In this document: one piece after another, positions 40,863 to 50,853 of the stretch
Position numbering within the stretch: the first letter of the stretch is position 1
Layout of the letters: every line of letters begins with the position of its first letter
DNA from: Neobacillus cucumis
GTDB lineage: Bacteria > Bacillota > Bacilli > Bacillales > Cytobacillaceae
Length of the DNA stretch: 64,000 nt
Assembly (NCBI RefSeq): GCF_016908975.1
Contig: NZ_JAFBEX010000007.1
Coordinates: forward strand, 62,001-126,000
Reading direction: 5' to 3'
Made by a program: the position numbers and the translations under genes
The notes under the pieces: generated by a model
Database searches by the model: none
Told to the model about the DNA's origin: nothing
Seen by the model: the letters and a program-made list of their open reading frames with translations, nothing else

Positions 40863-41660
40863 ATGAATGTGCGTGCAATATTTATTGATATGGATGGTAC
40901 ACTACTAACAGCTTCAAACAATATTTCTAAGCGAAATCTAGAAGCCATTTATATGCTCCAAAATCAAGGAGTCCAGGTTTTCCTAGCTACTGGTCGACAC
41001 TATGAAGTAACGGCTCCCTACCATAAAGAAATTGGATTACGAACGCCAATGATCTGTTTGAATGGTGCCTCTATTCACGATGCAGAGACTGGCAAAGCTA
41101 TACAAATGAAAACCGTTCAACTGAACGAAGAACGATTCCACCAACTAACAGCAGAACATGCCTTTAATGTTATGATCCATACTGCAAATGGGCTTTATTG
41201 TAAGGAAATAAATGAAGAAGTCGATTATTGGACAAAGGTTGGGCAAATCCCACCACGGTATATTGGAGATTTAAGACAGGCAAATTATCAAGATGTTCTG
41301 AAATATAGTGTTCGAACAGGTGCACCAATTCCTGAATTGTCCACTTTGTTTAAAAATGAAGCGGAAGTCATCAATTGGAATGATGGGTTTGAATTGCTTG
41401 CTCCTAATGTTTCTAAATGGTCTGCTATAAAAAGCTTACTTCGCACACTTCGAATAAGTCCCAATGAAGTCGTAGCCATTGGAGACGGACCTAATGATAT
41501 AGAAATGCTTCGTCATGTTGGTACTGGAGTGGCAATGGGGAACGCGAGCGAAGAGGTTAAAAAAGCAGCTGATTTTGTTACAGGGCACCACGAAAATGAT
41601 GGATTAGCTGAGTTTATTGAAGGTTATCTTCAAGTACCGTATAAATCATATGTGATTTAG
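40863..41660 (+). CDS. Cof-type HAD phosphatase
   Basis: 265 residues. HAD motif I F-I-D-M-D-G-T-L-L near the start, motif II L-A-T-G-R, Lys of motif III in S-K-W-S-A-I, and motif IV A-I-G-D-G-P-N-D-I-E-M-L. A Cof-type C2 cap lies between motifs II and III. Such enzymes dephosphorylate sugar phosphates, nucleotides or flavins. GAGGGGG precedes the ATG. Confidence 0.92.
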   Translation: MNVRAIFIDMDGTLLTASNNISKRNLEAIYMLQNQGVQVFLATGRHYEVTAPYHKEIGLRTPMICLNGASIHDAETGKAIQMKTVQLNEERFHQLTAEHAFNVMIHTANGLYCKEINEEVDYWTKVGQIPPRYIGDLRQANYQDVLKYSVRTGAPIPELSTLFKNEAEVINWNDGFELLAPNVSKWSAIKSLLRTLRISPNEVVAIGDGPNDIEMLRHVGTGVAMGNASEEVKKAADFVTGHHENDGLAEFIEGYLQVPYKSYVI

Positions 41661-41680
41661 GGTTTAACTTGTGTAATCAA

Positions 41681-41730
41681 AAAAATGACAGGTGTAATCA
41701 ATTCCACTTGATTCATACCCTGTCATTTTT
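41681..41730 (+). terminator. Terminator of the HAD gene
   Basis: AAAAATGACAGG and CCTGTCATTTTT form the base of a long stem that continues with AATCAA/TTGATT inside. Useful in both directions. Confidence 0.85.
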
Positions 41731-41759
41731 AATTAAGAATGGTGTTTTTTTCCTTTTTT

Positions 41760-42113
41760 CTATTTGTCGTTGTGTTTTGTTTCTAAGTATTGTTTCCAAG
41801 CGGTAATACCGCCTTCAAGCAAGGTAACTTGGTATTCTTTTTGGGATAAAATTTCAGCACATTTCCTAGCGGAATTTCCCGTTGTACAGGTAACGACAAT
41901 GTCACTGTTTGTAGGCAAGGATTGCAGTCCATCTTCTCCATTTTCCTCAAGATTGAAAATTACATTCTTAGGGATGTTCTGACTCTCGATATTCTGATTG
42001 GTTATATGATAATCAGAATATTTTTCTTCGGCACGTACATCTAGCAGGAAGACTGGTTCATTATTTGCAAGCTTCTCATAAAGTGCTTTTGGTGAAATCA
42101 ATTTAACTGTCAT
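41760..42113 (-). CDS. Rhodanese-like domain protein
   Basis: 117 residues, a single rhodanese domain: V-F-L-L-D-V-R-A-E-E-K-Y entry strand and the active-site loop V-T-C-T-T-G-N-S-A-R with its persulfide-carrying Cys, then L-E-G-G-I-T-A-W. Moves sulfane sulfur. The start is at 42113 from AAAGGAG 8 nt upstream; a longer frame has no ribosome binding site. It follows helD by 37 bp. Confidence 0.9.
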   Translation of the reverse strand: MTVKLISPKALYEKLANNEPVFLLDVRAEEKYSDYHITNQNIESQNIPKNVIFNLEENGEDGLQSLPTNSDIVVTCTTGNSARKCAEILSQKEYQVTLLEGGITAWKQYLETKHNDK

Positions 42114-42150
42114 GATAACTCTCCTTTTAGGTAAAATGGTGTGGACACCT

Positions 42151-44457
42151 TTAACTTTCAAAGTGAATGGAGTCCGTTTTATTTAATAAAAAATCTCCCT
42201 GATCTTTCCCATATAAATACAATCGATGCATCGGTCTCGTCATCGATACATACAACAATTTGATGTCTAGGTCTACCTGAGAGTACGGTTCCTCCAAGCA
42301 TACAATCAAAACACAATCAAACTCAAGCCCTTTTGATAAATAGGAAGGTACAATCACAATATGCCCCTTCTTCATTTCTTCTTTTTCCTCTAATAACTGT
42401 ATTGGAAGACCGCTATTTTCAAAGAGCTGTTGAATTCTTTGGCACTCCTTCTCGGTCCGTCCAATCAACGCAATGGAGTGCAACTCTTCCCCTTTGAATG
42501 AGACGATATCTTGTTCTAGAAGCAATCTGACCTTTTCCAAATTTGTAGGGTCAATCGTTTGAAACAATGGTTTTTGCCCATGACGAATCACAGGTTCGAC
42601 CTTCGGCAATTCTTGATTCATTAACGTCAGGATTTCATTTGCTAAATTCATGATTTCGACAGTTGTCCGGTAGCTTTTTTGTAAGGTTTGATAATTCGCA
42701 TTCGGGAAGATTTCTTCAAATACCGGGGTCCAGTTATTCAAGCCACGATAGGAATGAATTCCTTGGGCTAAATCTCCCACAATCGTAAATAAGTCAGTCT
42801 CAAAGCCTTCCTTTAAGGCAGCAAATTGAAAATAGCTGTAATCCTGTGCCTCATCAATAAAAATACTGCGCATTTTATATTTTTCATCGATACCTTCCAA
42901 TTTTGTCTTTAGATAAAAGATGGGGGCTAAATCCTCCAGTTCGTAAGCGCCTCGTTCAAAGATCCTCAGGCAATACCTACTCAATAGCTTACATTCTTGA
43001 TCTGTAAGCGTATGGGAAAACTTTTTGATTTGATCTGGAGAAGACATCAATTCCTTATAGAGGGTAAAAATATCCTTCATGACAAAGGCATCCATATATT
43101 TTTTTACAGCGACCTTTGCCTCCTGCTCGACTCTCTTTTGTCTTTGTTCCTTCATCTCCATCAAGGAAATGACTTTTTGTTTCCTCTTTTCTGGTTTCAT
43201 TTTCGTTTTGTAAAGAGCTTTTTCCAATGCTTCTTCATATTTCTTGTTCAGATTCGATAACATGAGCGACTTTTTCTTTTTTAGATCATCTTCTAATAAA
43301 TTTTTTATTTTTCCAAGCCTCTTATAGATTGGTAAGTAGGTATATTCTTTTAAAAATAGTTTTTTAAGTTTAAGCCCCTTCATTAAAACGGAATTTTCAA
43401 GGACAAAATCCTCTCTTGGGGCAAGATTCTCTTCCAATTCATTGATAAATCGATGGATTAATTCCTTAAATTCGAGTGAACCTTTAAAACTGGAAACCCA
43501 TTGAATCGATTGATTGGTTCGATTCTCGTCAAGGAGCTTGATCAGCTTGGAATTAGGCGAAAACAATTTTATTTTTTGGCCCAAGCAGCTTCTCATAAAA
43601 TCAATGTAGGTCGTTTGATTAATCTTATCGACACCTAATTCTGGTAAGACACCAGAGATATAATCAATAAACAATCGGTTTGGGGCGAGAATCATTAATT
43701 TTTCAGGAGGGAATCTATATCCAAAGGAATAGAGAAAGTAGGATATTCTATGGAGTGCAATCGTTGTTTTCCCGCTTCCGGCGGCCCCTTGGACGATGAT
43801 CGGGTGGGTTAGTGATGCCCGGATCACTTCATTTTGCTCATTTTGAATCGTCGCTACAATTTCGGTTAAGCGATTGTCTGCTTTACCTGATAAAGATTTC
43901 TGCAAAAGTTCATCATGGGTGGTTAAATCGATGTCACTGATTTCTTTTAATAAACCATCGATAATCTCATACTGCCGCTTTAATGATAAGTAACCGGTTT
44001 GCGTCTCTCCGTATGCTTCATAGGACACCTCTCCCAGCCGTCCGTCATAGTAGACACTGGCAATCGGTGATCTCCAGTCCACGATAATCGGTTGCTGCGA
44101 GACACGGTCAAACAAAGATACTTTGCCTATGTACAAAACTTCTTCTGTTTTCGTACTACTGTTTGTAAAGTCAATTCTTGAAAAATAAGGTTTGCCGATG
44201 ACACTTTCTAACCTTTTCAATTCACTTTCGGCCAATTCAAGATAATTTGCATTCGCGAGCAGGTCCGTGTAGCTCGTACTACTATCCTTCGAATTCAGCT
44301 CGGCAAACGATTGTTTCATATTTTCAACGACTAGTTCTTTATTCTCTTTGGAAATGTCTAAAACGGTTCGGATATATTCCTTCGTAAACTCTAAGCGCTC
44401 CACTTCTGCTTGATAGTCTTTATGGTTGCGGACAGAAACATGATCCTTGGCACTCAT
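42151..44457 (-). CDS. helD: HelD: RNA polymerase recycling helicase-like ATPase
   Basis: 768 residues, close to B. subtilis HelD (774). A long N-terminal coiled-coil arm (about 1-90) precedes the split UvrD/SF1-type ATPase: Walker A Q-G-A-A-G-S-G-K-T-T, V-D-W-R-S-P-I-A-S in the preceding barrel, Walker B I-F-I-D-E-A-Q-D-Y and late motif V-S-M-T-R-P-M-H. A second helical insert at about 380-460 is Lys/Glu-rich. HelD inserts arms into stalled RNA polymerase to release it from nucleic acid. The ATG at 44457 (GAGGTG upstream) is chosen over a GTG three codons earlier. Confidence 0.92.
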   Translation of the reverse strand: MSAKDHVSVRNHKDYQAEVERLEFTKEYIRTVLDISKENKELVVENMKQSFAELNSKDSSTSYTDLLANANYLELAESELKRLESVIGKPYFSRIDFTNSSTKTEEVLYIGKVSLFDRVSQQPIIVDWRSPIASVYYDGRLGEVSYEAYGETQTGYLSLKRQYEIIDGLLKEISDIDLTTHDELLQKSLSGKADNRLTEIVATIQNEQNEVIRASLTHPIIVQGAAGSGKTTIALHRISYFLYSFGYRFPPEKLMILAPNRLFIDYISGVLPELGVDKINQTTYIDFMRSCLGQKIKLFSPNSKLIKLLDENRTNQSIQWVSSFKGSLEFKELIHRFINELEENLAPREDFVLENSVLMKGLKLKKLFLKEYTYLPIYKRLGKIKNLLEDDLKKKKSLMLSNLNKKYEEALEKALYKTKMKPEKRKQKVISLMEMKEQRQKRVEQEAKVAVKKYMDAFVMKDIFTLYKELMSSPDQIKKFSHTLTDQECKLLSRYCLRIFERGAYELEDLAPIFYLKTKLEGIDEKYKMRSIFIDEAQDYSYFQFAALKEGFETDLFTIVGDLAQGIHSYRGLNNWTPVFEEIFPNANYQTLQKSYRTTVEIMNLANEILTLMNQELPKVEPVIRHGQKPLFQTIDPTNLEKVRLLLEQDIVSFKGEELHSIALIGRTEKECQRIQQLFENSGLPIQLLEEKEEMKKGHIVIVPSYLSKGLEFDCVLIVCLEEPYSQVDLDIKLLYVSMTRPMHRLYLYGKDQGDFLLNKTDSIHFES

Positions 44458-44683
44458 CCTCTTCACACCTCACTTTTTTTCCAAATGAACGCATGGGATA
44501 CTAAGATTAACGAAAACTTTTAAACTCGTCAAGTTATTTCGTCATGGAGTTTAAGCATCCTTTTTTCAAGTTTTTTATGCGACGTCTTATCTGGTCGATT
44601 GACCTTAACATAAAAGGAAATTTTATTTAAAAAAATCTCATCAATGTAGGCTTTTATTCATACTCTATCTTGGAGGTGAAAAA

Positions 44684-45124
44684 ATGGGAAGAGTAAATTA
44701 TCGAAGTTCGGACGTTGATGTAATGGCAAGGATGATGAGAGCAGAAGCAGAAGGCGAAGGAAAACTCGGCATGTTATATGTCGGAAATGTCATTGTTAAT
44801 CGGCTTGTGGCAAATTGTTTAGACTTTAAAAATCTAAGAACCATTCCCCAAGTTATTTTTCAAGTACAAGGAGGAAATTTTTCCTTTGAAGCTGTTCAAA
44901 AAGGTAATGTATTTTATCAAAGATCGAGAACGTCTGAAAGAAGATTAGCACAACAGAATTTGGATTATTGGAGACAACACCCAGGGAAGTATGCCCTTTG
45001 GTATTTTAATCCACATGCTCCATGCCCTCCTACATGGTACGATCAACCACAATCTGGTCAATTTAAAAATCATTGTTATTATGAACCAAAACCTGGAACG
45101 TGTGATAGTGTTTATAGAGGTTAG
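44684..45124 (+). CDS. cwlJ: CwlJ: spore cortex-lytic enzyme
   Basis: 146 residues of the SleB/CwlJ hydrolase_2 family, without a signal peptide as in B. subtilis CwlJ (142). Matching blocks: D-V-D-V-M-A-R-M-M-R-A-E-A-E-G-E-G-K (catalytic Glu), G-N-V-I-V-N-R-L, F-Y-Q-R-S-R-T-S-E-R and W-Y-F-N-P-H-A-P-C-P-P-T-W. It degrades cortex peptidoglycan when triggered by Ca-dipicolinate in germination. GerQ, its usual partner, is not next to it here. GGAGGTG precedes the ATG. Confidence 0.93.
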   Translation: MGRVNYRSSDVDVMARMMRAEAEGEGKLGMLYVGNVIVNRLVANCLDFKNLRTIPQVIFQVQGGNFSFEAVQKGNVFYQRSRTSERRLAQQNLDYWRQHPGKYALWYFNPHAPCPPTWYDQPQSGQFKNHCYYEPKPGTCDSVYRG

Positions 45125-45155
45125 GGCTTTCAGTTTTTTTCAATTGAAAAAATTT

Positions 45156-45187
45156 AAGGGACCACTCCATTGTACGTGTGGTCCCTT
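45156..45187 (+). terminator. Terminator of cwlJ
   Basis: AAGGGACCAC and GTGGTCCCTT pair perfectly around 12 nt. T-run weak on the plus side. Confidence 0.75.
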
Positions 45188-45251
45188 CGTTTAAATGTGA
45201 AATTCTTTTAGTAAAAGAGTTCGACTGCTGTGTATGGGTTTTAAAAAGTTG

Positions 45252-46418
45252 TTAGTCGTGAGTAACCATGATGTTGGAAGCTGCTAATGCGGCTCGCTCC
45301 CTAGCCTCTTCGATTGATTCTCCGCTGCTTAACACGACTGCCATCCGTCGTCCCACTTTTGTTTCTGGTTTGCCAAAAATTCTAACTTGTGTATCAGGAA
45401 TGGATAAGCTTTCAGAAATTCCCACGATTTGGTAGTTCTTGCTTTCCTTTGTTGCTTTAATCGTATGACTTGCACCAGGTCTCACTAGCTGTACAGTTGG
45501 AATCGGGTAGCCTAAGATCGCTCTTACATGTAAAGCAAATTCTGATAGATCCTGCGTTACCATTGTAACCATCCCCGTATCATGAGGCCGTGGTGACACT
45601 TCACTAAAATAAACACCTTGTGGCGAAAGAAATAATTCAACACCAAATAGTCCGTAACCGCCAAGCGCATCGGTGATTTTTTTGGCGATATCCTGTGCTT
45701 CCATAATTTGTTCCGTTGACATGTCATGTGGCTGCCAGGATTCAATGTAGTCTCCATCTTTTTGGACATGTCCGATTGGAGCACAGTAGGTTGTACCTGA
45801 TACGGAACGAACTGTTAGAAGGGTAATTTCCGATTCAAAATGGATAAATTCCTCGACAATCACCCGCGCTTTTTTGCCTCTTCCACCTGAAATTGCCTCA
45901 TTCCAAGACCATTCTACATCCTCCAATGAACGGCAAACGGTTTGCCCTTTTCCAGATGAGCTCATGATGGGTTTAATCACGCAGGGAATCCCGATTTCCT
46001 CTACTGCAACTTTTAATTCTTCTAATGTGTTCGCAAAAGCATATTTCGCTGTAGGAATTCCCAGTTCTTCACTTGCCAGGCGCCGGATTCCTTCTCGATC
46101 CATGGTCAGGTTTACAGCTTTAGCCGTAGGTACAATACGGAATCCTTCGTTTTCAAGGTCCAATAAGGTTTCTGTAGCAATCGCCTCAATTTCAGGAACG
46201 ACCATATCCGGCTTCTCTTGTCCTATTACTCTACGAAGCTCTTCTCCATCGAGCATGTCTACCACGTACGAACGATGGGCCACCTGCATGGCAGGAGCGT
46301 TTTCATATCGGTCAACAGCTATGGTCTCAAGTCCTAAACGCTGAGCCTCGATGATGATCTCTTTACCGAGTTCACCTGAACCAAGTAACAACACTTTTTT
46401 TGTTTGGCTACCAAACAT
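45252..46418 (-). CDS. purT: PurT: formate-dependent GAR transformylase
   Basis: 388 residues, ATP-grasp fold: N-terminal [11 protein letters not shown], central [16 protein letters not shown]-binding loop, and [27 protein letters not shown]. Converts GAR to formyl-GAR with formate and ATP in purine synthesis. The ATG at 46418 (AAGGGG upstream) is chosen over a TTG. It stands outside the main pur operon, as in B. subtilis. Confidence 0.95.
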   Translation of the reverse strand: MFGSQTKKVLLLGSGELGKEIIIEAQRLGLETIAVDRYENAPAMQVAHRSYVVDMLDGEELRRVIGQEKPDMVVPEIEAIATETLLDLENEGFRIVPTAKAVNLTMDREGIRRLASEELGIPTAKYAFANTLEELKVAVEEIGIPCVIKPIMSSSGKGQTVCRSLEDVEWSWNEAISGGRGKKARVIVEEFIHFESEITLLTVRSVSGTTYCAPIGHVQKDGDYIESWQPHDMSTEQIMEAQDIAKKITDALGGYGLFGVELFLSPQGVYFSEVSPRPHDTGMVTMVTQDLSEFALHVRAILGYPIPTVQLVRPGASHTIKATKESKNYQIVGISESLSIPDTQVRIFGKPETKVGRRMAVVLSSGESIEEARERAALAASNIMVTHD

Positions 46419-46497
46419 CTTATCCAACCCCTTATTGTTTGTCTTTTTATTATGTTAAACTATAAACACACTTCATTCAAGTGATTATTTTTATATC

Positions 46498-46542
46498 AAA
46501 CACGAACAATAATAGTTATTTTAATGTATTTTATTCGTATTT
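46498..46542. promoter_or_regulatory. Possible PurR box pair upstream of purT
   Basis: Two inverted elements around a CGAA core (46498-46510 and 46530-46542) resemble the Bacillus PurBox with two or three mismatches each; the 19-bp gap is slightly longer than usual. Tentative. Confidence 0.3.
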
Positions 46543-46726
46543 AATTCAGAAAACACAACAATTTTTATTATCTGAGAAGAATTTGAATATTAAAATGTAA
46601 GGGTACAATAGCCAGTGTACACAGCAAAATACAATATATTTTTACTAGCAAATTGATAAACAAATATTGTTTTTTTGTATAAGGCTAGGCTCTGTTTTAA
46701 CTGAATGATGGTTTCACTGAGTATGG

Positions 46727-46919
46727 TAAATAAACGGAAAAATTCCGGTTAAATTAAGAAATATCCATATTTTCGTAAAAATAAGGGAAGTTTTTCCGTT
46801 TATATGATCCAATTCTTTGAATTTAGCCCTATTTAGAGCATTTAAGCGGAATTTTTCCGCTTATATCCGCTTCTTAAGCTTCCCCTATGTAAATTAAAAG
46901 GAATTTCTCCGCTTATGAA
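46727..46919 (+). repeat. Dispersed intergenic element, copy C (four short palindromes)
   Basis: Four units such as AAACGGAAAAATTCCGGTT, TTAAGCGGAATTTTTCCGC and GGAATTTCTCCGCTTAT start about 54, 60 and 54 bp apart. Same palindromic word as copies A and B, but the intervening DNA differs, so it is a more distant relative. Confidence 0.75.
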
Positions 46920-46986
46920 TTCTCAAATCGATACGGAGAAGGCGAAAATGGTTGTCAAACTTCCGAAGAATTAGCAATTAAACGCA

Positions 46987-47015
46987 AAATAGCAAGGGTT
47001 TAACCCTTGCTATTT
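46987..47015 (-). terminator. Terminator of glgC
   Basis: AAATAGCAAGGGTT (46987-47000) and AACCCTTGCTATTT (47002-47015) pair perfectly; T-rich on exit. The single-base loop means the inner pairs probably open. Confidence 0.8.
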
Positions 47016-47088
47016 TAGGTCCAGCATTAGCAGAAATAATAGAAATACATGTTCATAGATTCACATAAACAACACTAGTTTATTATAT

Positions 47089-48258
47089 TTATACTGCTTG
47101 ATCCTTTTTATTCTTACCGAATTGGATGGTTTGGTTATCCCCTATTAAGGTAATCTCGCTAAATGGGTTATCTTCTCCTATTTGTACATTGGATTCAATC
47201 ACCGTACCACTACCAACCACCGCCCGATGAATCACGGCATTCTCACCAATCACAGTATTTGGTAATATAACTGAGTCCTTAATAACCGCACCCTTCCCCA
47301 CTGTAACACCATAAAAAAGAACAGAATTTTGAACGGTCCCAAACACTTTACAGCCTTCACTCAATAGTGATTGGTTCATACTTGCTTTTCCATCGAAATA
47401 CAAAGGCTTCTGAGACGTTTCATGGGTATAGATCCCCCACTCTTCATTTTGTAAAAGGGGATTGGTTTGAAAGGAGAGCAAATCCATATTGGCTTCCCAA
47501 AGGCTTTGGATCGTTCCAACATCCTTCCAATACCCCTTAAACTTATAAGCATACAATTGGTGGTTATTCTGTATCATCGCAGGGATAATATCCTTGCCAA
47601 AATCTTTAGTTGAGAATGGGTTCTTTTCTTGTTTTTCCAGGTATTTCTTTAACAGCTTCCACTTAAAAATATAGATCCCCATGGAGGCTAGATTCGATTT
47701 CGGTTGTTTCGGTTTTTCTTCAAATTCCGTTATTCGATTGGCCTCAGTATCTATATTCATAATGCCAAACCGACTGGCATCCTTCCAGGGGACATGGATG
47801 ACAGAAATCGTCGCATCTGCTTTCGTTTGGATATGCTGCTCGAGCATTTTACTGTAATCCATTTTGTAAATGTGATCACCTGAAATAATAAGAACATATT
47901 CTGGATTGTAACTTTCGATATACCGGAGGTTTTGATACACAGCGTGGGCCGTCCCTTCATACCATCTTTCCCCCTGTTCACATTGGTATGGAGGAAGAAG
48001 GGTTATGCCCCCATTTTTCCTATCTAAATCCCAGTACTTGCCGTCGCCAATATAATTTTGAAGGGTATGGGGTTGATACTGCGTTAACACACCTACTGTA
48101 TCAATCCCGGAATTGCTGCAATTACTTAAGGTAAAATCAATAATTCGATATTTCCCTCCAAATGGGACTGCTGGTTTCGCCATATATTGAGTTAAGTCTT
48201 TCAACCGGCTGCCTCTACCACCTGCTAAAAGCATCGCAATACATTGTTTATTTGTCAT
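47089..48258 (-). CDS. glgC: GlgC: glucose-1-phosphate adenylyltransferase
   Basis: 389 residues. The nucleotidyltransferase domain opens [11 protein letters not shown] and holds [24 protein letters not shown] and [11 protein letters not shown]; the C-terminal part is a left-handed beta-helix ([14 protein letters not shown]). It makes ADP-glucose for glycogen. Bacillus glgC usually sits in glgBCDAP; here it is alone with its own terminator. AGGGGG precedes the ATG. Confidence 0.95.
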   Translation of the reverse strand: MTNKQCIAMLLAGGRGSRLKDLTQYMAKPAVPFGGKYRIIDFTLSNCSNSGIDTVGVLTQYQPHTLQNYIGDGKYWDLDRKNGGITLLPPYQCEQGERWYEGTAHAVYQNLRYIESYNPEYVLIISGDHIYKMDYSKMLEQHIQTKADATISVIHVPWKDASRFGIMNIDTEANRITEFEEKPKQPKSNLASMGIYIFKWKLLKKYLEKQEKNPFSTKDFGKDIIPAMIQNNHQLYAYKFKGYWKDVGTIQSLWEANMDLLSFQTNPLLQNEEWGIYTHETSQKPLYFDGKASMNQSLLSEGCKVFGTVQNSVLFYGVTVGKGAVIKDSVILPNTVIGENAVIHRAVVGSGTVIESNVQIGEDNPFSEITLIGDNQTIQFGKNKKDQAV

Positions 48259-48504
48259 CGTTACCCCCTGTAAAGATTTACTTTATTAATTCTGTTTTTC
48301 ATTGTAGCAATGTTAATAAGTATTCGGAATCAAATAAATCCGACTACATTCCTCGAATTTAGACAATATTCGTTACTATTTTTTTATCACTACTACATTC
48401 GGACATTTTTAAAACGTTAACCATCTCAGTTCCTGTCGATTTATAAGGGAAATATATGTAAGAAAATATGTCAATTGTGTGAATAAGGATATTCTAAATA
48501 TAAA

Positions 48505-48532
48505 AAAACAGAGATTTCAGTCTCTGTTTTTT
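48505..48532 (-). terminator. Terminator overlapping the kinase stop codon
   Basis: AAAACAGAGA (48505-48514) pairs with TCTCTGTTTT (48521-48530), with a T-run on the minus-strand exit. The last codons of the kinase are in the stem. Confidence 0.88.
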
Positions 48533-49797
48533 ATCGAGCTTTCTAATTTGCCTTCATTGCGTGGGATTGTTATGTGAAATACTGTTCCCCCTGTTTTGTC
48601 ACTCTTTACGTTCCATTTCCCACCCATTTCCCTAATGATCTGAATGGTTACCATTAAACCCAAACCGGTCCCTTGTTCTTTTGTTGAATAAAAAGGAAGG
48701 CCAAGTTTTTCAATTTGTTCCTCTGTCAGACCCTCTCCGTCATTGGAGATGAAGATATCGACCGCTTTCTGGGTACAATGGATAGAAATATTCACTTTTT
48801 CTTCGGCTGCTTCTATCGCATTTTTTATAAGATTTACGAACATTTGCTGTAATTGAGCCGAATTTCCCATCATGACGGTTTGTCCATTTATACCAATGCA
48901 AACTTCTACATTATGTAAAGTCGCATAGGATGATAGTGCAGCGATTGATTTATTCGCTTCTGTTCCAATATCAATAACACTCTGTTTCTTTATTGCCTGA
49001 TTTTTTCCTAAAGATAAATAATCGGTGATTATGTCATTTGCCCGATTCAATTCTTCTAAACTTATCTGTATAAATTCCTTTTGGTTTGTCGTTAGATTGT
49101 TTGCTTCTGTGAGCAGTTGCATGAAGCCTTTTACACTTGTCATCGGATTTCTAATTTCATGGGCTACACTAGCCGCTAACTCACCAACGACCTGCATTTT
49201 CTCATTTCTTTGGATTTCTTTTCTTAATAAAATTTTTTCACGGTGTGATTCTATCAAGTAGATCGCGAACCAAGCCATAATGCCATTTTCTACGACAAAA
49301 AGGAAAGAATTGAATATCGTTTTCAATATGGTCATTTCCCGGCCAAATAACACAGCAATGATGGGCAGCATGGCTGAAGAAATCGAAACGTAGATGAAAG
49401 ATAGGTAGATTTTCTTTTTAAGAGTTAAAGAATGAAACTTCTTTTGTGCCCAGTAAATAAATACGAGGGATATCATCATGGCGAAGAATGAGGGGATCAT
49501 GCCAATGCCGCCATATAAGAATCGAACGATAAAGAAACATACAGAAACAAAAGCTCCTACATTCATTCCCCCATAAATAAACGCTAAATACCAGGGCACC
49601 ATTCTAGAATCGATGCGTATGCCATCTATAATAATGGAGAATATGATAGATAAAGCCAATGTAATGGCACAAACCACTCCCCAAATAATGTTTTCTTGAG
49701 TTTCATCCCCTTTATCATTGGATAAAGCCAAGTAAAGGATAATAGGAATTAGGACTATCAACACCTGGAGCAGAAGTTGATCATATTGAAAAGGCAT
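48517..49797 (-). CDS. KinB-like sporulation-type histidine kinase
   Basis: 426 residues (B. subtilis KinB about 428). Six membrane helices (1-190), no PAS domain, then H-box V-A-H-E-I-R-N-P-M-T-S-V-K-G-F-M-Q-L-L, the form found in phosphorelay kinases, N-box L-I-K-N-A-I-E-A-A, G1 N-D-G-E-G-L and G2 G-T-G-L-G-L. There is no response regulator beside it, as expected for Spo0F-feeding kinases. AAGGAG lies 7 nt before the ATG. KinB is the best match in layout, but orthology cannot be shown by eye. Confidence 0.83.
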   Translation of the reverse strand: MPFQYDQLLLQVLIVLIPIILYLALSNDKGDETQENIIWGVVCAITLALSIIFSIIIDGIRIDSRMVPWYLAFIYGGMNVGAFVSVCFFIVRFLYGGIGMIPSFFAMMISLVFIYWAQKKFHSLTLKKKIYLSFIYVSISSAMLPIIAVLFGREMTILKTIFNSFLFVVENGIMAWFAIYLIESHREKILLRKEIQRNEKMQVVGELAASVAHEIRNPMTSVKGFMQLLTEANNLTTNQKEFIQISLEELNRANDIITDYLSLGKNQAIKKQSVIDIGTEANKSIAALSSYATLHNVEVCIGINGQTVMMGNSAQLQQMFVNLIKNAIEAAEEKVNISIHCTQKAVDIFISNDGEGLTEEQIEKLGLPFYSTKEQGTGLGLMVTIQIIREMGGKWNVKSDKTGGTVFHITIPRNEGKLESSIKNRD

Positions 49798-49944
49798 GGG
49801 TGTTCTCCTTCTATTCGGTTAAAACCTTTTTTGTATAACCCCTATTATATACATTTACTTATTATTGCGATATAGAAGATTGACAGTTTAGTTAGTCATT
49901 TCAATCAAAAGCTTTATGAAACTTTGAGACGTTTTAAAAACTTG

Positions 49945-49978
49945 AAAAAAGGTACCCAGTTGAATAGGTACCTTTTTT
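49945..49978 (-). terminator. Terminator of the second YflT-type stress gene
   Basis: AAAAAAGGTACC (49945-49956) and GGTACCTTTTTT (49967-49978), perfect and symmetrical. Confidence 0.9.
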
Positions 49979-49981
49979 CTC

Positions 49982-50566
49982 TTATAAACGTTCTCTGTTG
50001 TTGTTTATCTTAGTATTCGTTTGATTTAAGGAGGTGACGGGTGGATTGTATGGATCATTTAATCTTATGGTTTCGGCTGTATCTTTTTCACTTGTCTCAA
50101 CTAATCGTCCCTCTCCATGTCGGTTTTCTGGACGTTCAACAACCACAAGAAATTTACCTTCTTTAACAAGGCCTTCATAATGGTCAGCCTCTTCTTCAGT
50201 AATTCCTATGCCCATTAAAGCTCCTGTCAATCCACCTAGTCCTGCGCCAGCAGCCGCCCCAGTCAGGCTTGCAGCTATGGGTCCAGCCGCAACAAGTGGT
50301 CCGATGCCTGGTATAGCGAGGGCCCCTACGCCTGCAAGCAGTCCTAAGAGGCCACCAACTGCTCCTCCTGTTGCCGCGCCAGCTATCGCGCTATTTTCGG
50401 TCGTTGTTCCTAAGACATCATTTATTTCATTTACTTTCTCTTTGTTTTTCCCGATAACGGAAATATCTTCAGAAGTGTACCCTTGTCTTTTTAAATTTTC
50501 AACCGCCTGAATAACCTCTTGTTCAGTTTCGTAAACTCCCACCAAATACTTTTCATGTTCGTACAT
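49982..50566 (-). CDS. General stress protein, YflT/GSP17M domain with glycine-zipper segment
   Basis: 194 residues, the same length as the 7049 gene and very similar throughout (start M-Y-E-H-E-K-Y-L-V-G-V-Y-E-T-E-Q-E-V, zipper A-T-G-G-A-V-G-G-L-L-G-L-L-A-G-V-G). The start is placed at 50566 from AAAGGGGG just upstream; a longer frame to 50650 would include the promoter. The SigB-type promoter at 50604 indicates general-stress control. The tail differs more (E-T-I-R-L-N-D-P-Y-N-P-P-V-T-S-L-N-Q). Confidence 0.9.
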   Translation of the reverse strand: MYEHEKYLVGVYETEQEVIQAVENLKRQGYTSEDISVIGKNKEKVNEINDVLGTTTENSAIAGAATGGAVGGLLGLLAGVGALAIPGIGPLVAAGPIAASLTGAAAGAGLGGLTGALMGIGITEEEADHYEGLVKEGKFLVVVERPENRHGEGRLVETSEKDTAETIRLNDPYNPPVTSLNQTNTKINNNRERL

Positions 50567-50603
50567 CGAAATTCCCCCTTTGAATTGGTAGTCTTTATTA
50601 ACA

Positions 50604-50628
50604 CTACCCGCCTGTGGAGGAATGAAAC
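50604..50628 (-). promoter_or_regulatory. SigB-type promoter of the second stress gene
   Basis: GTTTCA, 13 nt, GGGTAG on the minus strand, the same boxes as before the paralogue at 7049. Confidence 0.78.
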
Positions 50629-50853
50629 GTTCATTCTTTTTGTACCGCAAAGTCCCTCATCATAGATAATGAACTTCGGAATTAGACCTGATATTAGCAC
50701 TGCTTAAAAACTATATAGACAAACAACTTTAATTTCTTAATTTCATAAAAATATATATAATCCTAAGCAGGATATAGTTTCCCTGATTGGGGTCTAACTC
50801 ACTATTATACTGTATAGTTTTTTATTAAAATGACCAAACACATTGCCAACATT

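Noticed and set aside
44640..44683. SigE-type promoter (CATACTCT) before cwlJ
   Set aside because: The box lies so close to the ribosome binding site that almost no leader would remain, and no convincing -35 element was seen.
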